Position numbers and translations under genes: made by a program. From the NCBI RefSeq assembly GCF_007558865.1, contig NZ_VLPK01000001.1, positions 1,178,001-1,242,000 on the forward strand: DNA of 64,000 nucleotides. Direction: 5' to 3'. The notes under the pieces were generated by a model, which ran no database searches, was not told the DNA's origin, and worked only from the letters and a program-made list of their open reading frames with translations. The number at the start of each line of letters is the position of its first letter. Position 1 is the first letter of the stretch. Below are positions 18,147 through 26,477 of this stretch, piece by piece. Source of the DNA: Mucilaginibacter corticis. Its GTDB lineage: Bacteria; Bacteroidota; Bacteroidia; Sphingobacteriales; Sphingobacteriaceae.

Positions 18147-18920
18147 TTATCCTTTAAAAAATTCGTTATGTGCTTTTAGAAAATCCAGCCCAGGCGTGAA
18201 TTTTTTAGGTTCGATTAGTAGTTGACCATCATAAGCAATAAAGTTTTGTTGAATGCTTTCAACGTTTTTGGCTTTATAAAACCGGGAAGATATTTTGATC
18301 TTCAATTCTTCTGTAATGGTGATCAACCCGCAATCAAAAGCTTTGTCATGTAAGGTGTTTAACGCTAAACCATTTTTAGGATTAAGGCGATTGCCCTTGT
18401 CTTTACTCCAAGGCAATATATGGCTGGCTACTATTAGTTCTGGAACGTCAATGCCGGTTATACAACACTGATTATTAAAATTAGTCAGCACTATCTTTCT
18501 AAATAACGATTGATTCACCCTAACTCTTACCAGCCGTTCGCGCTCTTTTCCCTCAACATCTTTTAGATTATCTAAATCGATGTTATTTAATTGTTCGATT
18601 GTGGTGTGTTTCTTTTTAGCAAGTAGTTTTTCGCCCTCAATAAATTCTTCATCCCAGTTTTGCATAAACTCATGCCAAACTTGCGCATCTAACTTGCTGA
18701 TGTTCTCTAAGCCTTTTACGCCGCGTTCGCGCAGTTTTGGATCAAGGCTGGCAAAATTCCCAAGCTTCCGAGCAACAGCGCTCGGGCTTCTATCAATTAA
18801 TATAGCCAACTCTATCACGTCCTTATTGCGCGAATGCATTTGGCCAAAAGGAATTTTACAGTAAAGATTTATGGCTAAAATAGATTCTTCTTTAGTCCAT
18901 AAACTTTGGCCTTCTTTCAT
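18147..18920 (-). CDS. HNH endonuclease, restriction-like
   Basis: 257 aa. The N-terminal 110 residues (SLWTKEESILAINLYCKIPF, then IDRSPSAVARKLGNFASLDP) resemble a DNA-binding helical domain found with HNH nucleases in Bacteroidota. From about 155 lies an HNH_2-type domain: CCITGIDVPELIVASHILPW, NRLNPKNGLALNTLHDKAFD, with catalytic His in ASHILPW and the later Asn and His. A role in cutting foreign DNA is likely but unproven; no methyltransferase is adjacent. It begins 9 bp after the zinc-ribbon gene, in the same transcript. Confidence 0.85.
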   Translation of the reverse strand: MKEGQSLWTKEESILAINLYCKIPFGQMHSRNKDVIELAILIDRSPSAVARKLGNFASLDPKLRERGVKGLENISKLDAQVWHEFMQNWDEEFIEGEKLLAKKKHTTIEQLNNIDLDNLKDVEGKERERLVRVRVNQSLFRKIVLTNFNNQCCITGIDVPELIVASHILPWSKDKGNRLNPKNGLALNTLHDKAFDCGLITITEELKIKISSRFYKAKNVESIQQNFIAYDGQLLIEPKKFTPGLDFLKAHNEFFKG

Positions 18921-18929
18921 TGTGACGGT

Positions 18930-19085
18930 TTAATCTTCTACCTCTAAAAATACGTGTTTACAGTTGATATTTAGACATTCATTAATCATTAGTTGCAGGT
19001 TGGTGTGATATAGGTCTGCTATGATATCGCTTCTTATAACGCATAACGGACAAGTTGTTGGTTGATCAGTCATTAAATAAAACAT
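18930..19085 (-). CDS. small zinc-ribbon protein, Ogr/Delta-like
   Basis: 51 aa (47 if the internal ATG at 19073 is used). The sequence has CPLC (residues 12-15), an Arg-Ser three residues later, and a C-terminal CLNINCKHVF, i.e. CX2C...CX4C. Spacing and flanking residues are close to the phage Ogr/Delta activator zinc finger (CPxC..., C-N-x-x-C-x-x-x-F). I chose ATG 19085 because it sits 4 nt after a -7-like box, as in the sister promoter at 18099. It lies 9 bp before the HNH gene, suggesting an operon. A transcription-activator role is inference from family resemblance. Confidence 0.7.
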   Translation of the reverse strand: MFYLMTDQPTTCPLCVIRSDIIADLYHTNLQLMINECLNINCKHVFLEVED

Positions 19086-19089
19086 TAGG

Positions 19090-19136
19090 CTAAGCTATTT
19101 AACGTGCATGAAAACAGTAATCGGATATAAGTGAAC
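19090..19136 (-). promoter_or_regulatory. promoter copy 2: 18-bp islet repeat plus -7-like box
   Basis: On the minus strand GTTCACTTATATCCGATT (19136-19119), 21 nt, then TAGCTTAG (19097-19090), 4 nt, then the ATG of the zinc-ribbon gene. Both -7-like boxes of the islet read TAnnTTAG. Confidence 0.55.
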
Positions 19137-19463
19137 ACATATTTGATTTGCATGTGCAGAGATTATCAATCCCATTAAAAATGGCGACACCATTCGTCAG
19201 CGTATGCCAAAACTCGCCTAAAATTTATAAAAAGGTGTACCAAACTGTACCATGAAACCCGGAGTGGGAAATTAACTATTTTATTATCAGTGCTTTGCAA
19301 AAACAGGTGTATCAAATGTTCCAACTGTCACACATTCGGTTTGGTACACTATAGCTTTTATCGCTTTGCTACCCCCCCTAATTCAATTGACATTGTTAGT
19401 TGGCAGTCAGCAGCCCCAATCTTCAAAACCTAACTCACCACTGGCCACTCACTACTCACCACC
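19137..19463. other. 327-bp gap between islet and oxyR
   Basis: No gene is supported here. The region contains an 11-bp inverted repeat, GTGTACCAAAC (19235-19245) and GTTTGGTACAC (19339-19349), with further GTACC/GTATC fragments between them, then a run of seven C (19372-19378) and a pyrimidine-rich stretch up to the oxyR stop. It could be a decayed mobile-element end or regulator sites. Confidence 0.4.
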
Positions 19464-20399
19464 TCAAAACTCCATTACTTCTTTTTTCTTCTTATTCTTC
19501 ATGCGTTTGGGTACAAACTCCAGGATCTCGGTTTTTAGGGCTTCAATCATGCGGCGTTTCAGGTAGTTGCGCTGTATCACTATGCTTACTTCGCGGGCGG
19601 GTTCGGGTTGTTTAAAGTAGCGTACGCGGTCAAGCTGCTTTTCGGTCAGGTCGGCCAGGGCAAGTTCGGGCAGTATGGTGGCACCGTTGTTTTGGTCAAC
19701 CATGCGTTTAAGCGTTTCAACGCTACCGGTATTGTATTCAAAGTGCTGAAAGCCCTGGGTTGATTTGCGCCGCTGGCAAATGTTGAGCACCTGCTCGCGC
19801 ATGCAATGCCCCTCGTTCAGCACCCAGATCTCTTCCATATCAATATCGTCGGGGTTAATGTTTTTCTTTTTGTACAGCTTGCTGTGCTTGCTGGCGTAGG
19901 CCACAAAGTTCTCGTAAAACACGGGTATCTCTATCAGGCTGCTTTCATGCAGCGGGGTGCTTAAAATGCCGCAATCCAGCGTCCCCAGCTTTAACTGCTG
20001 GATGATCTGCTCGGTTGTTTGCTCCCACACCACCAGCTTTACCTGCGGGTACTTCTGGATAAAGCCATTCAGTATCTTAGGCAATATGTAAGGCGCCACG
20101 GTGGGGATAATTCCCAGCTTAAGCTCGCCGCTTAGTTCTTTCTGCCTGTCGGATATGATCTCTTTGATCTTCTCGCTTTCGGCCAGCAGCACGCGCGCCT
20201 GCTGAATGATATCTATCCCAATTTCGGTAGGCGTCACGGGCTGTTTGCTGCGGTCAAAGATCTTTACACCCAGCGTATCTTCCAGCTTTTGCACCTGCAT
20301 GCTTAGGGTGGGCTGGGTAACAAAACATTTGTCGGCCGCCGAAACAAAACTGCGGTAAGTATCAACCGCCACAATGTATTCTAACTGTGTTATTGTCAT
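19464..20399 (-). CDS. oxyR: hydrogen-peroxide-sensing LysR-type regulator OxyR
   Basis: 311 aa from the ATG at 20399, where the LysR helix-turn-helix starts (MTITQLEYIVAVDTYRSFVS); an upstream in-frame ATG at 20525 would run through the promoter and into katA. The peroxide-sensing cysteines are conserved: Cys199 and Cys208 in EGHCMREQVLNICQ, the same numbers as in E. coli OxyR. The C-terminal tail is lysine-rich. It is divergent from katA, and the shared 97-bp spacer holds an OxyR-consensus palindrome, so it probably controls katA and itself. Confidence 0.95.
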   Translation of the reverse strand: MTITQLEYIVAVDTYRSFVSAADKCFVTQPTLSMQVQKLEDTLGVKIFDRSKQPVTPTEIGIDIIQQARVLLAESEKIKEIISDRQKELSGELKLGIIPTVAPYILPKILNGFIQKYPQVKLVVWEQTTEQIIQQLKLGTLDCGILSTPLHESSLIEIPVFYENFVAYASKHSKLYKKKNINPDDIDMEEIWVLNEGHCMREQVLNICQRRKSTQGFQHFEYNTGSVETLKRMVDQNNGATILPELALADLTEKQLDRVRYFKQPEPAREVSIVIQRNYLKRRMIEALKTEILEFVPKRMKNKKKKEVMEF

Positions 20400-20402
20400 G
20401 AT

Positions 20403-20417
20403 ATAGATATAATCTAT
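20403..20417. promoter_or_regulatory. OxyR-type operator between oxyR and katA
   Basis: ATAGATATAATCTAT fits the enterobacterial OxyR half-site rule ATAGnTnnnAnCTAT at every fixed position and is a perfect 6-3-6 palindrome. A weaker second match (8 of 10 fixed positions) lies at 20433-20447, about three helical turns away by centre. It starts 4 bp from the oxyR ATG, consistent with autoregulation, and 80 bp from katA. Confidence 0.7.
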
Positions 20418-20496
20418 GTAAAGATATAAATTATTGATTTTTTCTATCAACTTATTATGCTCAAGTTTGTTTAAGAAACAAAACCAATTAGATATT

Positions 20497-21990
20497 ATGG
20501 AAACTCCGAAGAAAAAGCTAACCACGGCATCGGGCAGGCCCTTTGCCGAGAATGAGAATTCGCAAACCGCGGGCCCGCGCGGACCGATATTGCTGCAAGA
20601 TTATATCCTGCATGAAAAAATGGCGCATTTTAACCGCGAGCGCATCCCCGAGCGCGTGGTGCATGCCAAAGGCTCGGGCGCTTACGGTACGTTAACCATA
20701 ACGCATGATATCAGTAAATATACCCGCGCCAAGCTGTTTAACACGGTAGGCAAGCAAACAAAGCTGTTTTTGCGCTTCAGCACTGTGGGCGGCGAGAAAG
20801 GATCGGCCGATACCGCGCGCGACCCGCGCGGCTTTGCCATAAAGTTTTATACCGAAGACGGTAACTGGGACCTGGTGGGCAATAACACCCCCGTGTTTTT
20901 TGTGAAAGACCCAAAAAAATTCGGCGACTTTATCCATACCCAAAAACGCGACCCTTATACCAACTGCAAAAGCGCTACCATGATGTGGGATTTTTGGTCG
21001 CTTAACCCGGAGAGCCTGCACCAGGTTACTATATTGATGAGTGACAGGGGTACGCCTTACGGTTACCGCCATATGGATGGTTTTGGCAGCCACACCTTCT
21101 CATTAATCAATGCCGATAACGAACGCTTTTGGGTGAAGTTTCACTTTAAAACCCAGCAGGGCATTAAAAACTTTACAGACGAGGAAGCCGGCAATATGCG
21201 CGGCAAAAACCCTGACTTTGCGCAGCATGACCTGTTAACCTCGATAGACAACGGCGATTTCCCGAAATGGAGCATGAAGATCCAGGTAATGCCAGAGGCC
21301 GATGCAAAGACCTATCATATCAATCCGTTCGACCTGACCAAGGTATGGCCGCATAGCGACTACCCGCTGATCGATGTTGGCGTAATGGAATTGAATGAGA
21401 ACCCGGATAACTATTTCGCGCACGTAGAGCAAGCCGCATTCGCGCCGGCACATGTGGTGGATGGTATAGGTTACTCACCCGATAAAATGTTGCAGGGTCG
21501 AATCTTGTCTTATCCTGACGCGCACCGCTATCGCCTGGGCGGCAATTACGAGCAGATCCCGGTTAATAAATGTCCGTTCATGGTAAGTAACTATCAGCGC
21601 GACGGACAGATGCGTGTAGACGGTAATCATGGCTCTGGGCCAAACTATTTCCCTAACAGCTTTGACGATATCGAAGCCGATCAGGCTTATAAAGAACCGG
21701 CCTGGGATTTCGGATCATCTGTCGGCGACTGGTATGACCGCAATGCCGAAGGTGAGAACGATCACTACACCCAACCAGGCAACTTATACCGCCTGATGGA
21801 CAGCACTCAAAAGCAGGACCTGATCAACAACATCGTAAACTCAATGAGCGGTATTGATGGTCCAAAAAAAGAGCAGATAGTAAACCGCCAGCTTTGCCAC
21901 TGGTTCCGTGCCGATATTGGCCTGGGAATGGCAATAGCCAAAGGCCTTGAACTTGATCTGCAGGAAACGATGAAACATATGCCGGCTTGA
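20497..21990 (+). CDS. katA: monofunctional haem catalase, small-subunit clade
   Basis: 497 aa from ATG 20497 ([20 protein letters not shown]); an in-frame ATG at 20434 lies in the regulatory spacer. It breaks down hydrogen peroxide to water and oxygen. The catalytic His56 is in [12 protein letters not shown], the distal Asn in [10 protein letters not shown] (129-130), and the proximal haem Tyr is in the block [10 protein letters not shown]. The length fits the small-subunit group. Control by the divergent OxyR is likely. It ends before a bidirectional terminator shared with glmS. Confidence 0.97.
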   Translation: METPKKKLTTASGRPFAENENSQTAGPRGPILLQDYILHEKMAHFNRERIPERVVHAKGSGAYGTLTITHDISKYTRAKLFNTVGKQTKLFLRFSTVGGEKGSADTARDPRGFAIKFYTEDGNWDLVGNNTPVFFVKDPKKFGDFIHTQKRDPYTNCKSATMMWDFWSLNPESLHQVTILMSDRGTPYGYRHMDGFGSHTFSLINADNERFWVKFHFKTQQGIKNFTDEEAGNMRGKNPDFAQHDLLTSIDNGDFPKWSMKIQVMPEADAKTYHINPFDLTKVWPHSDYPLIDVGVMELNENPDNYFAHVEQAAFAPAHVVDGIGYSPDKMLQGRILSYPDAHRYRLGGNYEQIPVNKCPFMVSNYQRDGQMRVDGNHGSGPNYFPNSFDDIEADQAYKEPAWDFGSSVGDWYDRNAEGENDHYTQPGNLYRLMDSTQKQDLINNIVNSMSGIDGPKKEQIVNRQLCHWFRADIGLGMAIAKGLELDLQETMKHMPA

Positions 21991-22053
21991 TTTAGTTAGC
22001 AGTGGGCAGTATATAGTTTGCAGTAAGCAATTTGCAGTTTGATATTTAAAAGA

Positions 22054-22085
22054 GAAAAGCCATCCAAAAATCTGGATGGCTTTTC
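22054..22085. terminator. bidirectional terminator between katA and glmS
   Basis: GAAAAGCCATCC (22054-22065) pairs with GGATGGCTTTTC (22074-22085) around an 8-nt loop, with T-rich flanks on both strands. It is enclosed by longer imperfect inverted sequences (AGCAGTGGGCAGT near 22000 against ACTGCCCACTGC near 22104). Confidence 0.85.
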
Positions 22086-22132
22086 TTTTATGACTTTGGA
22101 CTAACTGCCCACTGCAAACTAAAAACTGCAAA

Positions 22133-23968
22133 CTACTCTACCGTTACCGATTTAGCAAGATTACGTGGTTGGTCAACGTTACAACCGCGCATTAATGCAA
22201 TATGGTATGATAAAAACTGTAACGGAATGGTTGCCAGCAACGGTACAAAAGCATCGTCGGTTTGCGGTATTTCAATTACATATTCGGCCATGTCGCGTAC
22301 TTCGGTATCACCTTCGGTAACAATGGCAATAACACGTCCGCCACGAGCTTTTACTTCCTGTATATTGCTCACTACTTTTTCATAAGATGAATTTTTAGTA
22401 GCGATAAATATAACAGGCATATCAGCATCAATTAAGGCAATAGGGCCGTGTTTCATTTCGGCTGCTGGATAACCTTCTGCATGCACATAAGAGATCTCCT
22501 TTAGCTTCAAAGCGCCTTCTAACGCCACAGGGAAAGAGCTGCCCCTGCCCAGGAACAAGCAGTTATTAGAATCTTTAAAACGTGCGGCAATTTCTTCAAC
22601 ACGGTTATTACATTGTAAAGTACGTTCAACTAAAGCTGGGATGCTATCCAGCTCGGTTAAAAATTCGATCAGCTTGCTTTGGCTAATGGTACCGCGTTGT
22701 TGCGCGATATAAAATGCAATCAGCGTTAAAACAGTTACCTGAGCGGTGAACGCTTTGGTTGATGCAACACCAATTTCTGGTCCGGCGTGTGTATAGGCAC
22801 CCGCATCGGTAATACGCGGGATAGATGCACCAACTACGTTACAGATACCAAAAATGGTAGCTCCGCGCTCTTTGGCAATTTCAAGCGCCGCCATGGTGTC
22901 GGCAGTTTCGCCCGATTGAGAAATGGCTATTACAATATCTTTATGGGTAATGATGGGGTTACGATACCTAAATTCAGAAGCATATTCAACTTCAACGGGT
23001 ACACGTCCATACTCTTCTATAAGGTATTCGCCAACAAGGCCGGCGTGCCATGAGGTACCGCAGGCAACAATGATGATACGGTCAACCATTTTAAGCTTTT
23101 CCTTGTATTCCTGCAAGCCGCCAAGCTGGATCTTCCCCTGGGCCGGGTAGATACGACCACGCAGGCAATCGCGGATAGAACGAGCCTGTTCATAGATCTC
23201 TTTTAACATAAAGTGATCATAACCGCCTTTTTCAAGTGCTTCTAACTTCATATCCAACTCATGGATGTATGGAGTTTGCACGTCGTTATCAGTAGTTTTG
23301 ATCAGTAATTCATCGCGACGGATATGGGCAATCTCATTATCATTTAAGTAGATAACGTTTTTGGTATATTCTATGATCGGCGTAGCGTCAGATGCGATAA
23401 AATATTCGCCTTTGCCAACACCAATTACCATTGGGCTGCCTTTACGCGCTGCTATCAAAGAATCCGGTTCGTCGGCACTCATAATAACAATGGCATAAGC
23501 ACCAATAACCTTGGTTAAGGTAATCCTTACAGCTTCAAGCAGATCAAGGCCGGTTTCTTTTTGGATATCTTCAACAAGATGTATTAATACTTCGGTATCG
23601 GTATCGCTTTTAAAAACATGACCTTTGGCTAAAAGGGTATCTTTAATATTACCATAATTTTCGATAATACCGTTATGTATAATAGTAAGTTTTCTGTCGC
23701 CAGATGAGTGTGGGTGCGAGTTACGGTCGCTTGGCGCGCCGTGTGTAGCCCAACGTGTGTGGCCCATACCGACAGAGCCTTTAGGGGTAACATCTTTAAC
23801 AAAGTTTTCAAGATCACTAACCTTTCCGGCTTTTTTATAAACTTTAATACCCTGGTCAAAAACAGCAACACCGGCGCTGTCATAACCCCGGTATTCAAGG
23901 CGCTGAAGGCCTTTAATTAGTATTGGATAAGCTTCTCTGTAGCCTATGTATCCTACAATTCCACACAT
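22133..23968 (-). CDS. glmS: glutamine-fructose-6-phosphate aminotransferase GlmS
   Basis: 611 aa, full length. It makes glucosamine-6-phosphate for peptidoglycan and LPS. The N-terminal glutaminase begins MCGIVGYIG with nucleophile Cys2 and contains GHTRWATHG. Two SIS sugar-isomerase domains follow (CGTSWHAGLVGEYLIEEYGR; SQSGETADTMAAL), and the C-terminus ends in LAKSVTVE as in all GlmS. No glmS ribozyme is expected in this phylum and none was seen in the short leader. A good promoter lies at 24003-24032. Confidence 0.97.
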   Translation of the reverse strand: MCGIVGYIGYREAYPILIKGLQRLEYRGYDSAGVAVFDQGIKVYKKAGKVSDLENFVKDVTPKGSVGMGHTRWATHGAPSDRNSHPHSSGDRKLTIIHNGIIENYGNIKDTLLAKGHVFKSDTDTEVLIHLVEDIQKETGLDLLEAVRITLTKVIGAYAIVIMSADEPDSLIAARKGSPMVIGVGKGEYFIASDATPIIEYTKNVIYLNDNEIAHIRRDELLIKTTDNDVQTPYIHELDMKLEALEKGGYDHFMLKEIYEQARSIRDCLRGRIYPAQGKIQLGGLQEYKEKLKMVDRIIIVACGTSWHAGLVGEYLIEEYGRVPVEVEYASEFRYRNPIITHKDIVIAISQSGETADTMAALEIAKERGATIFGICNVVGASIPRITDAGAYTHAGPEIGVASTKAFTAQVTVLTLIAFYIAQQRGTISQSKLIEFLTELDSIPALVERTLQCNNRVEEIAARFKDSNNCLFLGRGSSFPVALEGALKLKEISYVHAEGYPAAEMKHGPIALIDADMPVIFIATKNSSYEKVVSNIQEVKARGGRVIAIVTEGDTEVRDMAEYVIEIPQTDDAFVPLLATIPLQFLSYHIALMRGCNVDQPRNLAKSVTVE

Positions 23969-24002
23969 AAATAATGATAAAATAGTTTTTCTTAGTAAAC
24001 GC

Positions 24003-24032
24003 CAAAAATAAGCAGCTTTATAACAATAACAA
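24003..24032 (-). promoter_or_regulatory. glmS promoter
   Basis: Minus strand: TTG (24032-24030), a spacer of exactly 19 nt, then TATTTTTG (24010-24003), a full match to the Bacteroidota -33/-7 pattern. It lies 34 bp upstream of the glmS start. Confidence 0.75.
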
Positions 24033-24076
24033 TAGCTATTAGTTTATCTAATTGCTATTGTTATTTTAAATAAGTG

Positions 24077-25486
24077 TTATTTTACGACTTTTGTGTAGTA
24101 AAGGTTAAGCTTTATATGGTAGGGTGATGAAGAATCCGCCCCTATAGCTATAGTGCGGCCATCAACCTGTGCGGTTGGTGCTACAGTAATAGCAGTAGTT
24201 GGTATTACAGATCCAATATAAGTTCCGTAATCTTTGGTTATACCGCGCATCAAATCCTGGATATAGGCGGTGATCAGAAAATGGTATTGCCCCGGCAGGG
24301 GATTTCCTGTCTTATCTACCGGTTTAGCAATGTAGAACCCGCTTGCAGCATTATTTGTAAAATATCGCGGATCAGAGCTTGCAGCATCCTGTATCAATTC
24401 AAGTTGGTTTGCCAGGTCATACCGGTACATGGCCAACTTTGGCAACGTTGCAAACGGAATGTTAGATCCCGGCACGATAGATACAACCAACTCGGCTCTG
24501 TTAACAACTACATCGCCCCCAACTGTTTTCAATATATTTTTAAGATACGGAAAGCTTATTTTATTACGTAAGCCACCCATACCTTGCAGGTAAATAACCT
24601 TACTGTTGGTAGTGCTGTTAATAGCGTTACTTATAGTAGCAGATTTTGTATGATTGATAAATGCGGCATGCAGGTTACTTGGCAGCGTTAAAATACCGGT
24701 ATCAATTACAGTGCCGTTAACGTTTCTATAATAAACCTGTACGCTGGCAGTATCAAGGTCAAACATAAATGTACCGCCCGGGCCTGCCTGGTTTTGATCA
24801 AGTTTAACGTAAAGCCCTTTTACATTATTTTTAAAGATAAGGTTTGAGCTTAATTGAGAAGCAGGCGCGTCATAAAGGATACTCCTGATAAAAGATGTGC
24901 TGATAGGGATACGTAACTGCGGCCTTACTTTTACAGCCGTATCCGGACCACCTGTAACAGGGTTTACTATCCTTACGCTATCAGAAGTTGCCGAACGGAA
25001 CGCGGTTTTTGTGGTGCCTAACAGGGTAGATTCAACCGCCCATGTTTTTCTATTTGAGTAAGATATACCACTAAACATCCGTTCGTCAAGCTGGTATACA
25101 TTAGCCTTATATCTTGAAGCGATCGAGTCGCCATAGAAGCTATTTGTGGCATAATTCATAACCAACACAGCAGAGTCGACAGTAAAGGTACCGGTAGGCA
25201 AGGTGTAGGCCGTGCTGCCGGGTAAATTAAGGTCAAGTGCTATATCTGCTTCTGTAGTGCCAAAAACAGGATCCTTAAAATAGGATAGCGGTGTGCGCGA
25301 AAGCCCGTTAGTAATCACAGTATCCTCTGCCACGGTATTTATTACGATGGTTGATGTATCTATCAGGCTGCCACTTATTTGATTTGACGAAACAACGCCC
25401 AAACCTATGCTATCCTGATTTTTACAACCGCTCAAAATAAAAAGACTTATTAACAGGGTCAATAAGTCTAATCTTAAAAATTTCAT
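24077..25486 (-). CDS. DUF4270 family lipoprotein
   Basis: 469 aa from the ATG at 25486 (another ATG four codons upstream is possible). A signal peptide ends in the lipobox ILSGC, and KNQDSIGLGVVSSNQ follows, the typical start of DUF4270 proteins. The rest is beta-rich with no enzymatic motif. It follows the glycogen-synthase-like gene by 15 bp and is probably co-transcribed. The function is unknown. Confidence 0.85.
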   Translation of the reverse strand: MKFLRLDLLTLLISLFILSGCKNQDSIGLGVVSSNQISGSLIDTSTIVINTVAEDTVITNGLSRTPLSYFKDPVFGTTEADIALDLNLPGSTAYTLPTGTFTVDSAVLVMNYATNSFYGDSIASRYKANVYQLDERMFSGISYSNRKTWAVESTLLGTTKTAFRSATSDSVRIVNPVTGGPDTAVKVRPQLRIPISTSFIRSILYDAPASQLSSNLIFKNNVKGLYVKLDQNQAGPGGTFMFDLDTASVQVYYRNVNGTVIDTGILTLPSNLHAAFINHTKSATISNAINSTTNSKVIYLQGMGGLRNKISFPYLKNILKTVGGDVVVNRAELVVSIVPGSNIPFATLPKLAMYRYDLANQLELIQDAASSDPRYFTNNAASGFYIAKPVDKTGNPLPGQYHFLITAYIQDLMRGITKDYGTYIGSVIPTTAITVAPTAQVDGRTIAIGADSSSPYHIKLNLYYTKVVK

Positions 25487-25501
25487 ATATGATCTCAAAG
25501 C

Positions 25502-26326
25502 TTATACAACATTCACCAATTCCTCGTTGGCAATTTCGTCGTAAAAATTGTAATAATTTTCGAAATCAGCGGTAGAATTGAATTCCAAAACCGATTTTTG
25601 GCTGTTTTTAACATTATTTAACACATCTTCATCAATATGCTCGCTGCCCAATACAATGGCGTCACTGTATTGAATAGCACCTTCATATAAAGCTGTATTT
25701 GTGCCTGCCTTAAACGCCTCGGTATGTTTTTCGGTCATATCGCCCATAACGGCTTTACGCGCAAAATCCGGATTCATCTGGCCTTTAAAATCATTCTCAT
25801 AAATAGAATAAACCACTTTTGAGTGCTTAAAGGTAGGGTCGTCCTTGTAAGTAGTTTTTAAATAAGCAGGAACCAACGCGCTCATCCACCCGTGGCAGTG
25901 TATCACATCCGGCGCCCAGCCTAATTTCTTCACAGTTTCTAATGCACCTTTGCAAAAGAAGATCATACGCTCATCGTTATCAGCGTAAAATTTGCCGTCC
26001 TTATCCTCAAACACATGCTTGCGCTGGAAATATTCTTCATTATCTAAAAAATACACCTGCATACGCGCTGCCGGGATAGATGCAACTTTTATGATCAACG
26101 GGTTATCGTTATCGTTAATAATGATATTCATACCTGATAACCTGATCACTTCATGAAGCCTGTTCCTTCTCTCGTTGATATTTCCAAAACGCGGCATAAG
26201 GATACGGATCTCGTAACCTTTTTCCTGCATAGCCTGCGGAAGCTGGCGCGTTATTTCAGAAATTTTAGAGAGTTCAAGGAAAGGTGACATTTCATGAGTT
26301 ATAAACAAAAGCTTAGATTTACCCAT
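25502..26326 (-). CDS. glycogen/starch synthase catalytic-domain (GT5) protein, short form
   Basis: 274 aa from ATG 26326 (an ATG ten codons upstream is possible). It has the GT5 N-terminal Rossmann domain: KLLFITHEMSPFLELSKISE replaces the usual KxGGLADV pattern, then PQAMQEKGYEIRILMPRFG, YFLDNEEYF and APDVIHCHGWMSALVP. The C-terminal GT-B half of a normal 450-500-aa glycogen synthase is absent, and the ADP-glucose-binding KxGGL is altered, so classical synthase activity is doubtful. It is divergent from panC. Confidence 0.8.
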   Translation of the reverse strand: MGKSKLLFITHEMSPFLELSKISEITRQLPQAMQEKGYEIRILMPRFGNINERRNRLHEVIRLSGMNIIINDNDNPLIIKVASIPAARMQVYFLDNEEYFQRKHVFEDKDGKFYADNDERMIFFCKGALETVKKLGWAPDVIHCHGWMSALVPAYLKTTYKDDPTFKHSKVVYSIYENDFKGQMNPDFARKAVMGDMTEKHTEAFKAGTNTALYEGAIQYSDAIVLGSEHIDEDVLNNVKNSQKSVLEFNSTADFENYYNFYDEIANEELVNVV

Positions 26327-26375
26327 CTCCAAATCAGAATTTAAATTATGTAACACCTCAAAAAATTTGAGTTTG

Positions 26376-26405
26376 CAAATATAAGCATTATATATGAAGT
26401 ATCAA
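26376..26405 (-). promoter_or_regulatory. promoter for the GT5-like gene
   Basis: Minus strand: TTG (26405-26403), 19-nt spacer, TATATTTG (26383-26376). Both elements and the spacing match the Bacteroidota consensus exactly, 50 bp upstream of the GT5 start. Confidence 0.75.
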
Positions 26406-26418
26406 TCAATTATGCAAG

Positions 26419-26435
26419 TAGTTTTGGTAATTTTG
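26419..26435 (+). promoter_or_regulatory. tandem -7 boxes upstream of panC
   Basis: TAGTTTTG (26419-26426) and TAATTTTG (26428-26435) both match TAnnTTTG, 43-52 bp before the panC TTG start. Neither has a TTG at ideal -33 spacing. Confidence 0.45.
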
Positions 26436-26477
26436 TATCATTTATGCAACTTCGCCCACTTTTTGTAATATATTATA

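Noticed and set aside
20434..20496. Upstream in-frame ATG extension of katA
   Set aside because: It would cover the oxyR-katA regulatory spacer; catalase homology begins at 20497.
20400..20525. Upstream in-frame extension of oxyR
   Set aside because: It would run through the operator and into katA; the LysR domain begins at 20399.
22000..22138. Mobile element suggested by long inverted sequences around the katA/glmS terminator
   Set aside because: Short GCAGT/ACTGC-type repeats without coding capacity; best seen as intergenic repeat drift around a terminator.
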